Shown piece by piece: positions 1 through 8,858 of a DNA stretch of 64,000 nucleotides. The notes below the pieces were generated by a model. The model saw only the letters and a list, made by a program, of their open reading frames with translations, made no database searches and was not told where the DNA came from. The translations under genes and the position numbers were made by a program. Source of the stretch: Hyphomicrobiales bacterium. GTDB taxonomy: Bacteria; Pseudomonadota; Alphaproteobacteria; Rhizobiales; Rhizobiaceae. The stretch covers positions 44,040 to 108,039 of the forward strand of contig UCEZ01000049.1 in assembly GCA_900471525.1 (NCBI GenBank), in the 5' to 3' direction. Position 1 is the first letter of the stretch; each line of letters starts with the position of its first letter.

Positions 1-1
1 T

Positions 2-307
2 CGTCACAGCTTGAGCATCTATCTGGTGCATCAGCCGGTGCTGTTTGCGCTCGTCTATCTCTACTCGCTCGGATTTCCAGCGGCCAAGCCAGATCCCGTC
101 GAAGCCTACCAGGCCAACTGCGTGGCGACGTGCAGCCTGCAGGAAACCGCAGCCATCTGCACGACCTTCTGCGGTTGCACGCTGGACAAGCTGATGGAAG
201 AAAACCTGTTCGAACCGCTGAACGAAGGCAAAATCGACGTCAAGACGGACCCGCGCATTGCGCGAATCGCCGGTCAATGCACCATGGATGCCCAACCCAA
301 GGAATAG
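2..307 (+). CDS. C-terminal part of a multi-pass membrane protein (DUF1624-like), 5' end outside window
   Basis: The reading frame is open from base 2, so the start lies upstream of the window. The visible residues begin RHSLSIYLVHQPVLFALVYL, which looks like the last transmembrane helix of DUF1624/acyltransferase-type membrane proteins. A roughly 60-residue hydrophilic tail follows with seven cysteines (CVATC, TTFCGC), which could bind metal or form disulfides. The stop lies 4 bp before the next gene, suggesting co-transcription. The family assignment rests on one helix and is tentative; the substrate is unknown. Confidence 0.55.
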   Translation, partial: RHSLSIYLVHQPVLFALVYLYSLGFPAAKPDPVEAYQANCVATCSLQETAAICTTFCGCTLDKLMEENLFEPLNEGKIDVKTDPRIARIAGQCTMDAQPKE

Positions 308-311
308 GGAC

Positions 312-785
312 ATGAACGCCTATCGCGCCAAGCCGCTGACCTATCCCTGGCCACCCCTTCTTTACGTGGCGGCCATCCTGGGGGCAGTGGTCCTGAGGCG
401 CTTGGCGCCCATTTCCGTGGTCCACAGCCATGGCTGGGTGCCTTGGCTAGCCGGCTTCGTCCTCATCGCCCTTGCTGTTTTCCTGGACATCTGGGCGATG
501 AAAACACTGATCGAGCGAGGCACGGCCGTCCTGCCGCACCGCCGTTCGTCCTATCTCGTGACCTGCGGACCGTTCCGATATACCCGTAATCCGATCTATC
601 TTGGTTACACAATCATGATGGTCGGGCTCGGGCTGATCACGGTCAATCCGTGGTTCTTCATTATGGCAAGCGCTTCGGTCGCGGTGACGACAGCCTTTGC
701 CATCCGCAACGAGGAACTGCACCTCCTGTCGCGCTTCGGCTTCGAATTCGAGCGCTACTGCCGCGCCACCAGCCGGTGGATATGA
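312..785 (+). CDS. Isoprenylcysteine carboxyl methyltransferase-like membrane protein
   Basis: 157 residues with about four hydrophobic segments. The C-terminal half carries the family signature: CGPFRYTRNPIYLGY near residue 85 and a late NEE...FGFEFERYC...SRW block. These motifs bind S-adenosylmethionine and substrate in the ICMT/PEMT family, so an integral-membrane SAM-dependent methyltransferase is likely. The bacterial substrate cannot be read from the sequence. The ATG at 312 is preferred over upstream in-frame starts because it follows the previous stop by 4 bp and begins the conserved reading. Confidence 0.75.
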   Translation: MNAYRAKPLTYPWPPLLYVAAILGAVVLRRLAPISVVHSHGWVPWLAGFVLIALAVFLDIWAMKTLIERGTAVLPHRRSSYLVTCGPFRYTRNPIYLGYTIMMVGLGLITVNPWFFIMASASVAVTTAFAIRNEELHLLSRFGFEFERYCRATSRWI

Positions 786-796
786 AATCCACCGGC
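772..796. terminator. Hairpin between convergent genes
   Basis: A perfect 10-bp inverted repeat (GCCGGTGGAT, 5-base loop, ATCCACCGGC) spans the stop codon at 785 and lies before the phoX stop at 814. Its position between convergent genes suggests a bidirectional terminator. No clear T-run follows on either strand, so the function is inferred from placement. Confidence 0.5.
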
Positions 797-813
797 CTTG
801 CGCTTGGGCAGTC

Positions 814-2787
814 TCAGTTTCCAACCACGCCATTGTCGTCGCGGGTAATCACGACCAGCGATGGACGTGCCGGCATGCCGTCGGCAAAATCCGGCCAGGC
901 GGTCCCCGCGTCGGCGATCGTTGTTGCATCCTCATTGTCGGACATCCGCAATTCGCCCGGATGCTGAACTGAGACGAAGACGTTCGTGCCATCCGGCGTG
1001 AAGGTCGGCGAGCAGCATTCCGAGCCGACCGGAGCGATATAGAACAGTTTCGGCAATGCCCTGCCCGGACCCTCGGTGTCCATCACATACATCGAATCGG
1101 CGATGCCTTCCGGTGGCGGGCCATCGGTGGTCACCCAGAGCCGGCCGGCGGGATCGACACCGAGATTGTCCGGGTCGGTGAACCAGCCGGAAGCCGTGGT
1201 CCCCGGATTGAACATCGCCTCGTCTTCCGTCTTTGTCGGATCACCGCAGAGCACGAAGACGTCCCATTTGAAGGTATCGGCCGCGTGGTCGGGCTTGTCC
1301 GGCGCTCTGGGCGGCACGAGTTCGAGCAGATGGCCATGCGGATTCGGTCCGCGCGGGTTGGCGATGTTGACGGTCTCCCGCTCGTCGCCCTTGCCTGCCG
1401 CCAGCCGGTCCTCATTCTCCGTCATCGCCACATAAAGCTTGCCGGTGCCGTGATGCGGCACAAACCCTTCCGGTGCATCCATCGGCGTTGCGCCGACCAG
1501 ATCGGCGGCAGCGCGGGTGTTGAGCACCACGTCGGCCTGGGTGGCAAAGCCGGCTTCAGTCGTCAGCGGCCCCTGACCTGCCACCAGCGGTAGCCACGTC
1601 ATCGTGCCGTCGCTCGAAAACTTGGCGACGGACAAGGTGCCGTTGTCGAGAAGGTCCTTGTTGGCTGCCCGGTCGTTCGGGTTCCAGGGATCGCGGGTGA
1701 CAAAACGGTAGAGATACTCGAAATCGTCGTCATCGCCCATGAATACGACGACACGGCCATCGGGCGCCACGGTGACCTGCGCACCCTCATGGGTCATGCG
1801 ACCGAGCGATGTCCGCTTCACCGGTTTGGCTTCCGGGTCAAACGGGTCGATCTCGACCACCCAGTCGAACCGCATCCACTCGTTCGGCTCTTCCTCGAAC
1901 TTGAAGCGCGGGTCGACGCGGCTGACGGAGTAGATGTCGTTCTCGTCTTCGTCCCAACCCTGCCGTTCGACCAGTTCCTGGTTGGGAAGTGTCGTGTAGT
2001 CGCCGGCGAAGACGTCCATCGCACCTTCTTCACCGGACAGCATGGTTCCCCAAGGGGTAATGCCGCCATTGCAGTTGGAGATCGTGCCGAACACCTTCTT
2101 GCCCGTCGGGTCTGCCTTGGTCTTCAAGCGGTCGTCGCCGGCGGCCGGACCGGAAATGTCCATCTCCGTGCCCATATGGATGCGGCGGTTGTATTTGCTG
2201 TCGAGAACGATCTTCCACTCCTTGCCCGTCTTCGCAACTTCGAAGACACTGGCCCCAAGACAGCCCATTAGTGCGCGGATCTGGTTATCGGTCAGCTTCT
2301 CGCGGTAATCTTCATCGGTGAGGCCGGGAAACATCAGAAAAGGCGTGGCATATTCATGGCTGACGACCATCAGGCCGCGATCTGACGACGTCGAGCCCTG
2401 CGGCAAGGGCAGGAACTGGGTAAAGTCGTTGTTGTAGCCAAACTGGCGCTCGGCGGCCTTGCCGTCGAGGCTGGCAATATCGAAGGCCGGGCTGTCGGCA
2501 AACAGCGCATCGCCCCAGCGGGCAAGAATCTGGCGGCCATAGCCCTGCGGCCAATGGTCGGCGGTATCGCGAACCCGCTGCAACTCCGGAAATGTCAGGC
2601 TGGAGGCCGCCGCGGCCTGCGCCGGGCTGGCAGAAAAGCCATGACCGATAGCGGCGATCGCGGCCGATCCGAAAAGGCCCTTGAGAACCGTGCGACGATT
2701 GACACCTTCTGCGAGAATTTCACCGTAGGATGAGGAAAAGGCGCGGCGCGGATTCGGCCGGGCGCGGGTTTTCTGGCGATCTGACAT
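814..2787 (-). CDS. phoX: PhoX-family alkaline phosphatase (DUF839), Tat-exported
   Basis: 657 residues, close to the usual PhoX length. The N-terminus has a long basic region, then RRTVLKGLFGSAAIAAIG and an AQA-type cleavage site, typical of twin-arginine export. The body has PhoX/DUF839 blocks such as GRMTHEGAQV, YEATPF-like SHEYATPFLM, FVPHHGTGKLYVAMTENE and SGWFTDPDNL. Characterised members are Ca2+-dependent (with iron) periplasmic phosphomonoesterases for phosphate scavenging. The ATG at 2787 has GGAGG six bases upstream, so it is chosen over a longer frame starting at 2811. No convincing Pho box was found by eye. Confidence 0.88.
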   Translation of the reverse strand: MSDRQKTRARPNPRRAFSSSYGEILAEGVNRRTVLKGLFGSAAIAAIGHGFSASPAQAAAASSLTFPELQRVRDTADHWPQGYGRQILARWGDALFADSPAFDIASLDGKAAERQFGYNNDFTQFLPLPQGSTSSDRGLMVVSHEYATPFLMFPGLTDEDYREKLTDNQIRALMGCLGASVFEVAKTGKEWKIVLDSKYNRRIHMGTEMDISGPAAGDDRLKTKADPTGKKVFGTISNCNGGITPWGTMLSGEEGAMDVFAGDYTTLPNQELVERQGWDEDENDIYSVSRVDPRFKFEEEPNEWMRFDWVVEIDPFDPEAKPVKRTSLGRMTHEGAQVTVAPDGRVVVFMGDDDDFEYLYRFVTRDPWNPNDRAANKDLLDNGTLSVAKFSSDGTMTWLPLVAGQGPLTTEAGFATQADVVLNTRAAADLVGATPMDAPEGFVPHHGTGKLYVAMTENEDRLAAGKGDERETVNIANPRGPNPHGHLLELVPPRAPDKPDHAADTFKWDVFVLCGDPTKTEDEAMFNPGTTASGWFTDPDNLGVDPAGRLWVTTDGPPPEGIADSMYVMDTEGPGRALPKLFYIAPVGSECCSPTFTPDGTNVFVSVQHPGELRMSDNEDATTIADAGTAWPDFADGMPARPSLVVITRDDNGVVGN

Positions 2788-2921
2788 GCAAGCCTCCGAT
2801 TTGTGTGACAAATGGGATATTGCATGCAGCCGTGAACGTGCTGTGACGCGGGGCGCGCGTCCGTTGCGACCGATCCGGAATGGCAGGAAAGATTTAAGCG
2901 CGCCCGAAGCCGGGCGAACGC

Positions 2922-3308
2922 TCAGGTACCGACGCCGATTTCTGCCAGCCGCGTCAGGCAGGCCTCTTCGACATTGTTCAGCTCTTCCAGCGTTTCCTCG
3001 ATGTCCTTGCGCTTCTGGTTGAGCTCGTCGCGTTTCTCTTCGACGCGCTTCATCAGCAGGCGCAATTGTCCCGCTTCGCCCGGCGGATCCCGGTAAACCT
3101 GGATGATTTCGCGGATTTCGGCGATGGTGAAGCCAATGCGGCGGCCACGCAGGATTTCCATGATCAGGCGGCGATCGGCCGAGCGGAACAGCCGGGTTCG
3201 GCCGCGCCGTTCAGGATGGATCAGGCCCTCGTCCTCATAGAAGCGCAAAGTACGGGTCGAAACCCCGAATTCCCGTGTCAGCTCCGTAATGGTATAATAC
3301 TTGTTCAC
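2922..3308 (-). CDS. MerR-family transcriptional regulator
   Basis: 128 residues. The N-terminal winged HTH is clear: YTITELTREFGVSTRTLRFY at residues 4-23, followed by EDEGLIHPERRGRTRLF. A long dimerisation helix follows (about residues 80-122, rich in E/K/R). There is no cysteine cluster, so this is not a classical metal sensor; it resembles the liu/fatty-acid type of MerR protein found in alphaproteobacteria. The GTG start at 3308 begins the conserved domain. The neighbouring inverted repeat at 3438-3459 may be its operator. The effector is unknown. Confidence 0.8.
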   Translation of the reverse strand: MNKYYTITELTREFGVSTRTLRFYEDEGLIHPERRGRTRLFRSADRRLIMEILRGRRIGFTIAEIREIIQVYRDPPGEAGQLRLLMKRVEEKRDELNQKRKDIEETLEELNNVEEACLTRLAEIGVGT

Positions 3309-3437
3309 GCCTGCCTCGCCTGGAACCGCTGTCCGGCACATCTGGCGCAAGACGCCGGAAAATACAGTAGCGGTTGAAGTGTCGCGCCGGTCAGCTCGTC
3401 TGAATCGAGGTCGTCGCGATGTTGGGAGTCAGTCTGA

Positions 3438-3459
3438 TTGACTTTGACGTAAAAGTCAA
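3438..3459. promoter_or_regulatory. Perfect inverted repeat, candidate MerR operator
   Basis: TTGACTTT, six bases, then AAAGTCAA: arms of 8 bp with no mismatch. It lies between the mgtE stop and the MerR gene, about 130 bp upstream of the MerR start. On the minus strand it begins with a TTGACT -35-like element, as in MerR-type promoters where the operator overlaps the -35/-10 spacer. Autoregulation is an inference. Confidence 0.5.
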
Positions 3460-3475
3460 ATTTTCCGAACAAGCC

Positions 3476-4903
3476 TCAACTGACGCGGAACCACCAGGTG
3501 GCGAGCCCGAGGAAGGCGAAGAAACCGGTGACATCAGTCACCGTCGTAACGAAAACCGCCGAAGAGACTGCGGGGTCCGCACCGAAACGGTCGAGGAGCA
3601 GCGGAATCATGATACCGGCAAGGGCTGCAGCGATCATGTTGATCAGCATGGCAGCGGCGATGATGCCGCCGATATTATAGTCCTGGAACCAGGCGCCGGC
3701 GACGATGCCGATCAGCACGCCGAACAGCATTCCGTTCAAAAGACCAACACCGGCCTCGCGGCGGACGATGCGCCAGGCGTTATGGATATCGAGATCGCGG
3801 GTGGCAAGCGCGCGCACCGTCACCGTCATCGTCTGCGAGCCTGCATTGCCGCCCATGCCGGCCACGATCGGCATCAACACGGCAAGCGCCACGATCTGCT
3901 GGATCGTCGCCTCGAACAGCCCGATGACCGATGCGGCCAGAAACGCCGTCAGCAGATTGACCAACAGCCACGGCACGCGCGAGCGCGAGGTGCTGCCGAT
4001 CGAATCCGACAGTTCTTCGTCGCCAACGCCGCCAAGGCGCATCAAGTCTTCTTCCGCTTCCTCCTGGATGACGTCGACGACGTCGTCGATCGTGAGGACG
4101 CCGACAAGCCGGTTGTTCTCATCGACCACGGCTGCGGACAGAAGGTCATACTGCTCGAACAGCTGGGCCGCCTCCTCCTGGTCCATTTCGGCCGGCACCG
4201 GATGATTGGTCTCCCGCATGATCGTCTCGATCTTGACCGAGCGCTTGGTGCGCAGGACACGATCGAGGTCGAGCGCGCCGAGCAGCTTGAAGGTCGGATC
4301 GATCACGAAAATCTGGGTGAAGCTTTCGGGAAGATCGTCGTCCTCGCGCATGTAGTCGATGGTTTGGCCCACCGTCCAGAACGGCGGCACGGCAACGAAT
4401 TCCGTCTGCATGCGGCGGCCGGCCGTGCTTTCGGGATAGTCGAGCGAACGCCGCAGACGCACCCGCTCGGTAAACGGCAGCTTCGACAGGATCTCTTCCT
4501 GGTCTTCCTGGTCGAGGTCTTCCAGAATGTAGACAGCGTCGTCGGAATCCATTTCGCCGAGGGCGGCGGCAATCTGCTCGTTCGGCAGGTGCTCGACGAT
4601 ATCAAGGCGGATCGCCTCGTCGACTTCGGTCAGCGCTGAAAGGTCGAAATCGTCGCCGAGGAGCGAGACCAGCGCGCGGCGTTGATCAGGCTGGATCGCT
4701 TCCAGCACGTCGCCCATTTCGGAGGCATGCAGACGGGCCACATGCTGGCGTAAATAGAGAAGATCGCGGTCGGCGATGGCAGCGCCGACGTGCATTAGAT
4801 AGTCTGAGCGCACCGACCCGTCTTCGGCGTAGATGTCCGAGCCGTCATAGACATCGGCTTCCGAGGGATTGCGGTCTTTGTCCTGTTCGCCGGTACTGCT
4901 CAT
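3476..4903 (-). CDS. mgtE: Magnesium transporter MgtE
   Basis: 475 residues in the MgtE order: an N-terminal superhelical domain (about 30-150), two CBS domains (about 155-275, including IETIMRETNHPVPAEM and LVGVLTIDDVVDVIQEEAEED), and a C-terminal five-helix pore (about 300-475). The pore shows the conserved MPIVAGMGGNAGSQTMTVTV and RREAGVGLLNG segments. The protein forms a Mg2+-gated inner-membrane channel for Mg2+ uptake. The ATG at 4903 (MSSTGEQ) is chosen over a start at 4936 because GAGGGCGG lies just upstream. Confidence 0.93.
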   Translation of the reverse strand: MSSTGEQDKDRNPSEADVYDGSDIYAEDGSVRSDYLMHVGAAIADRDLLYLRQHVARLHASEMGDVLEAIQPDQRRALVSLLGDDFDLSALTEVDEAIRLDIVEHLPNEQIAAALGEMDSDDAVYILEDLDQEDQEEILSKLPFTERVRLRRSLDYPESTAGRRMQTEFVAVPPFWTVGQTIDYMREDDDLPESFTQIFVIDPTFKLLGALDLDRVLRTKRSVKIETIMRETNHPVPAEMDQEEAAQLFEQYDLLSAAVVDENNRLVGVLTIDDVVDVIQEEAEEDLMRLGGVGDEELSDSIGSTSRSRVPWLLVNLLTAFLAASVIGLFEATIQQIVALAVLMPIVAGMGGNAGSQTMTVTVRALATRDLDIHNAWRIVRREAGVGLLNGMLFGVLIGIVAGAWFQDYNIGGIIAAAMLINMIAAALAGIMIPLLLDRFGADPAVSSAVFVTTVTDVTGFFAFLGLATWWFRVS

Positions 4904-5158
4904 GTGCCCGCCCTCAAAAGAATTGCAGCCATCCAAGACGCCGGCGCAGAACCGGGCGAGAGCAGGAAGGCAATGTCATAGCCGGTGATCGCGGCGACTT
5001 CGAAAAGCAAACCGCCACTCCCTGCTAACCCAACAAACGGATGAGGTCCACCACCTGCCGCATCAACCAGCCGATAGTGCCATGATTTTTGTCCAAGCTG
5101 TTGCAAAATCATATGAATTGTTTAGCTGTGATGCCGCTGGCAAACGCGGAGGCTGATC

Positions 5159-5659
5159 TTGCCCATACGACCAATCCTGCGGTTTCCCGACGCACGTCTA
5201 AGCATGCCGGCGGCCCCTGTTGAACAGTTTGACGCGGGTCTCGCAGCACTTGCGGCAGATCTGCTCGATACGATGCGAGCGGCACCTGGGATAGGCATTA
5301 CCGCGCCGCATATCGGCGTTCTCCGGCGGCTTACGGTCATTGAACTCGATGCCGCGTCCGGTGTGAAGACATACGTGAACCCTGAAGTTGTATGGTCGTC
5401 GAACGACACGACCGCACATGCCGAAGGCAGCGTCTCCATGCCGGGAGTTACCGACGATATCATTCGGCCTCGTTCGATCCGCGTCCGTTACCAGACGCTT
5501 TTGGGTGATGTCGTGGAAGAAGAAGCAGACGGCCTGCTATCTGTCTGCCTCCAGCACGAGATCGACCAGCTCGACGGCATCTTCTGGCTGCAGCGGCTGT
5601 CCCGCCTGAAACGCGAACGAGCGATCAAGCGCTTTGCGAAACGGGAGAGAAACGGCTGA
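5159..5659 (+). CDS. Peptide-deformylase-like protein with degenerate active site
   Basis: 166 residues, the usual deformylase length, and alignable throughout. All three catalytic motifs are altered. Motif 1 reads GIGITAPH (residues 44-51; canonical GxGxAAPQ). Motif 2 reads EGSVS, with Ser91 in place of the metal-binding Cys. Motif 3 reads QHEIDQLDG, keeping His133 and Glu134 but with Gln137 in place of the second metal-binding His. Removal of N-formyl groups by the standard Fe2+/Zn2+ mechanism is therefore doubtful. The TTG start has GGAGG six bases upstream. It is convergent with the aap genes of a formyl-folate cluster, which may or may not be meaningful. Confidence 0.8.
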   Translation: MPIRPILRFPDARLSMPAAPVEQFDAGLAALAADLLDTMRAAPGIGITAPHIGVLRRLTVIELDAASGVKTYVNPEVVWSSNDTTAHAEGSVSMPGVTDDIIRPRSIRVRYQTLLGDVVEEEADGLLSVCLQHEIDQLDGIFWLQRLSRLKRERAIKRFAKRERNG

Positions 5660-5711
5660 GCCATTGTTGAAAGCATACCGGTACCGAACCAGATCGGAAG
5701 CACATCGCTTA

Positions 5712-6449
5712 TTAATGCAGGACTTGTGCGAGGAAATCGCGGAGCCGCGGCTCGGCAGGATTATCGAAGAACTCTGCAGGGGTGTTTTCCTCGACGATCC
5801 TACCGTGGTCCATGAAGATAACACGATCGGCCACGGAGCGCGCGAATGCCATTTCATGCGTAACACAAACCATCGTTATTCCATCTGATGCGAGCTCTCC
5901 CATAACATCAAGCACTTCCTTGACCATCTCAGGATCAAGCGCAGACGTTGGCTCATCGAACAGCATAATCTTCGGGCGCATCGAAAGACTTCGCGCAATT
6001 GCAACGCGCTGCTGCTGTCCGCCGGAAAGCTGACCCGGATATTTTCTGGCCTGATCGGCGATCCGCACGCGCGTGAGCAATTCCATGGCTACGGATTCGG
6101 CTTCGTCCTGAGAGCGGCGGGATACGAGCGTCTGCGCGAGCGTGCAGTTCTCTAAAACCGTCAGATGCGGGAAAAGATTGAATTGCTGGAACACCATGCC
6201 GACCGACTTGCGTATTTGGGCGATGTTTCGCACGTCATCGTTCAGTTCGACGCCGAGGACATGGATGCTTCCCGCCTGATGCGACTCAAGATGATTGACA
6301 CAGCGGATCATCGTCGACTTGCCTGAACCCGATGGCCCGCAAACGACGAGCTTCTCGCCGTTTCGCACAGTCAGATTGACGTCTTTCAGAACATGAAAAT
6401 CGCTGTAGAACTTATCCACATTCTGTAGCGTGATCGCCGTTTCCAGCAT
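5712..6449 (-). CDS. aapP: Amino-acid ABC transporter ATP-binding protein (AapP/GlnQ type)
   Basis: 245 residues with every ABC motif: Walker [11 protein letters not shown]-loop [11 protein letters not shown], signature LSGGQQQR, Walker [13 protein letters not shown] and the switch His in VTHEM. This is the polar amino-acid uptake subfamily, energising the permease pair encoded just upstream. The ATG at 6449 is preferred to the one at 6455 because the AAAAGGGG ribosome-binding site sits seven bases before it. Last gene of the cluster. Confidence 0.92.
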   Translation of the reverse strand: MLETAITLQNVDKFYSDFHVLKDVNLTVRNGEKLVVCGPSGSGKSTMIRCVNHLESHQAGSIHVLGVELNDDVRNIAQIRKSVGMVFQQFNLFPHLTVLENCTLAQTLVSRRSQDEAESVAMELLTRVRIADQARKYPGQLSGGQQQRVAIARSLSMRPKIMLFDEPTSALDPEMVKEVLDVMGELASDGITMVCVTHEMAFARSVADRVIFMDHGRIVEENTPAEFFDNPAEPRLRDFLAQVLH

Positions 6450-6497
6450 AGTCATTCCCCTTTTCTGGTTTTGATGTGGTGTCTTCGCACTCGGTCG

Positions 6498-7541
6498 TTA
6501 TTCCCGACCTTTGGAGAAGATGTAGGCCCGCTCGAGGCTCTTGCTCCATTTGCCCATGGCAAAGCAGAAGACGAAGTAGATCACCGCAATGAACACGTAG
6601 ACCTCGATGAAATGCGTCCGCCAGACAGGGTCGGCAAGCGCCTGGCGCGCGGTCATCAGCAATTCGCTGATCGATACGATTGCGACGAGCGACGTATCCT
6701 TCAGAACCGTGACAAACGTGTTGATTGTCGGTGCGATGACCATCGACAGAGCCTGCGGAAGAACGACCTTCACATAGGTTTCAAACCTGGAAATACCCAA
6801 GGCCTCGCATGCCTCGAACTGTCCCTTCGGAACGGTCTGCATGCCCGCCCTGACGACCTCGGCGAGATAAGCTGCCGTAAACAGAATGATCGCTACCTGC
6901 GCGCGGACCATCGCGCTGATATTCCAGCCGGACGGCAACAAAAGGGGAAGAATGAAAGTTGCCATGAACAGGACCGTGATGAGCGGAACGCCCCTGACGG
7001 CCTCGATGTAGGATGTGGCAACCCAACGAATGACGGGCTTCGAAGACAGCCTGCCGCAGGCAAGGAGAATTCCCAGCGGAAACGCACAGCCGATGCCGAA
7101 CACCGAAAGCATGATGGTGATCGGCAGGCCGCCCCACTGGCTGGACGGGACACTGGACAGCCCCAGTATACCGCCGCCCATCAACGTGAGAAACAACAGT
7201 GGTGCAGCGATCCAGGCCAACAAGAGTGCCTTGTTCCAGAAGCGCGGCATCGCAGTCACAATCGCCGTGCCGAGGAGCAGCGCGGACGCGAGAGCGGGCC
7301 GCCAGAGTTCCGCCGCCGGATATCGCCCGAAAATGATCAGCGAGCCTTTCTCCGAGATCACGGGCCAGCATGCCCCAAAGGTTTCTTTACATGCTTCAGG
7401 GCCCAGATTTCCCCAAACTGCGTCGATGACCGCCCAGCGAAACAGCGGATAGAGGGCAAGTGCGACCACGCCGAAGACCAGGACGGTAATGAGGCGGTTG
7501 CCTGCTGAGACTTTGGTTTTACTGCGCATGACCGACCTCAT
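6498..7541 (-). CDS. aapM: Amino-acid ABC transporter permease (AapM-like)
   Basis: 347 residues with a first helix near residues 15-35 and a C-terminal permease core. The EAA loop appears as FEACEALGISRFETYVKVVLPQA. AapM proteins pair with AapQ to form the inner-membrane channel of the general amino-acid permease. The ATG at 7541 overlaps the aapQ stop as ATGA, indicating translational coupling; longer in-frame starts inside aapQ are unlikely. Confidence 0.9.
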   Translation of the reverse strand: MRSVMRSKTKVSAGNRLITVLVFGVVALALYPLFRWAVIDAVWGNLGPEACKETFGACWPVISEKGSLIIFGRYPAAELWRPALASALLLGTAIVTAMPRFWNKALLLAWIAAPLLFLTLMGGGILGLSSVPSSQWGGLPITIMLSVFGIGCAFPLGILLACGRLSSKPVIRWVATSYIEAVRGVPLITVLFMATFILPLLLPSGWNISAMVRAQVAIILFTAAYLAEVVRAGMQTVPKGQFEACEALGISRFETYVKVVLPQALSMVIAPTINTFVTVLKDTSLVAIVSISELLMTARQALADPVWRTHFIEVYVFIAVIYFVFCFAMGKWSKSLERAYIFSKGRE

Positions 7542-8719
7542 CTTGTGCGAAGTGCCATCTTCTTGTTGTAGATGTTCATGAGAGCGGAGATCGTCAGGCT
7601 GAGCGCCAGATAGACGGCCATCATGATTGCGACGCATTCTATGGCCCGTCCCGTGATGTTCAGGGTCGTATTTCCGATCGAAACGAAGTCCGGATACCCG
7701 ATCGCGACGCCTAGCGAGCTGTTCTTGACGAGATTGAGATACTGGCTTGTGAGAGGAGGAATGATCACTCTGGCCGCCTGCGGAACAACGACATATCTCA
7801 TCGTCTGACCGGATGTCAGGCCAAGCGCCTGCGCCGCCTCCTTCTGCCCCTTCTTGACGGCGACGATGCCCGCACGGACGATTTCGGCGACAAAACTCGC
7901 CGTATAAACCGACAGCCCAAGCAGTAGTGCGCAGAACTCAGGAGAGAACTTCATTCCACCATTGAACCGAAATTTCTGCCAGACGGGCAAATCGATAACA
8001 GCGTCTCCAGCAACCAGCATCGTGGCGATCCACGCCACCGCCGCGATCGCAGCAGCAGACAAGACGACCATAAGCGAAAGGTTGCGTTGAAGGATAAACC
8101 ACCAGACCCCGAGGCTGACTGCACCGGCGACTGCAAGGCTTGTCAGAGCCGATATCGGTGTCGGACTGAAGGTGACAACGGGCAGGTAGACGCCGACCCT
8201 GCTGACATAAATCCCGAGGAAGTTCCATGCTCCGGCGGGTGCGGGCAAAAGCCCTGTCGCGATGGAATACCAAAGATAGAGCTGGAGGAGCAGAGGAACG
8301 TTGCGGAACATCGCGACATACGTCAGACACACGCGGCGAACCGCTGTGTTCATCGAAAGCGACCCGATGCCGACCGCGAAACCAATGACAGTCGTCAGGA
8401 TGAGAGCGCCGAGCGAGACTCCGACAGTGTTGGCAAGTCCGACCACGAACGCCCACGCGAAACTGTTCTGCGATGAATAGGCGACGAGGCTCTCGCCAAT
8501 ACCGAACCCCGCCTCCCGCCACAGGAAGTCGAAGCCGAAGTTCAGTTTCTGGCGGTCGATGTTGACAGCCGCGTTGGATGCGAAGAACCAGACGACCGCG
8601 ACAAGGCACAGGATCACGATCACCTGCTGGATAGAGGCCCGAAAGCGCCTGTTCCACCAGATGCCTACCGTTCTGGTAGTTTCTACCTCCCGGATATTCT
8701 CTATTTTCTGAATGGTCAT
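7538..8719 (-). CDS. aapQ: Amino-acid ABC transporter permease (AapQ-like)
   Basis: 393 residues with a basic N-terminus, then about eight hydrophobic segments. The EAA loop is KEAAQALGLTSGQTMRYVVV, typical of the HisMQ/AapQ group. AapQ has a long periplasmic insertion between the first helices, consistent with the spacing here. The ATG at 8719 has GAGG upstream. It follows aapJ after a 139-bp gap holding a hairpin. Confidence 0.9.
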   Translation of the reverse strand: MTIQKIENIREVETTRTVGIWWNRRFRASIQQVIVILCLVAVVWFFASNAAVNIDRQKLNFGFDFLWREAGFGIGESLVAYSSQNSFAWAFVVGLANTVGVSLGALILTTVIGFAVGIGSLSMNTAVRRVCLTYVAMFRNVPLLLQLYLWYSIATGLLPAPAGAWNFLGIYVSRVGVYLPVVTFSPTPISALTSLAVAGAVSLGVWWFILQRNLSLMVVLSAAAIAAVAWIATMLVAGDAVIDLPVWQKFRFNGGMKFSPEFCALLLGLSVYTASFVAEIVRAGIVAVKKGQKEAAQALGLTSGQTMRYVVVPQAARVIIPPLTSQYLNLVKNSSLGVAIGYPDFVSIGNTTLNITGRAIECVAIMMAVYLALSLTISALMNIYNKKMALRTR

Positions 8720-8813
8720 CTGCGGCAACCTCTAACGTACGCCATGATTCGCCCAACACCCATGCTGTGCTTCGTACGCGGCTGTTGGGTGCCAGCATGA
8801 CGTGAACGGGTGT

Positions 8814-8843
8814 GGCGGCCCGTCGACGATGTCGCGAGCCGCC
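8814..8843 (-). promoter_or_regulatory. Hairpin between aapJ and aapQ
   Basis: On the minus strand GGCGGC pairs with GCCGCC across an 18-base loop, 16 bases after the aapJ stop. Such hairpins often protect the binding-protein mRNA end, giving more binding protein than permease. There is no T-run, so it is more likely a processing or stability element than a full terminator. Inferred. Confidence 0.4.
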
Positions 8844-8858
8844 ATGATCGGACAGGGC

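Noticed and set aside
2788..2921. Possible Pho box upstream of phoX
   Set aside because: TGTCACAC-like bases exist but no second properly spaced half could be seen.
3419..4639. Long plus-strand open frame (406 codons)
   Set aside because: Antisense to mgtE; its composition (H, D, R rich) is the usual mirror of a GC-rich gene.
4904..5158. 70-codon minus frame between mgtE and the deformylase-like gene
   Set aside because: No ribosome site or recognisable features; regarded as intergenic.
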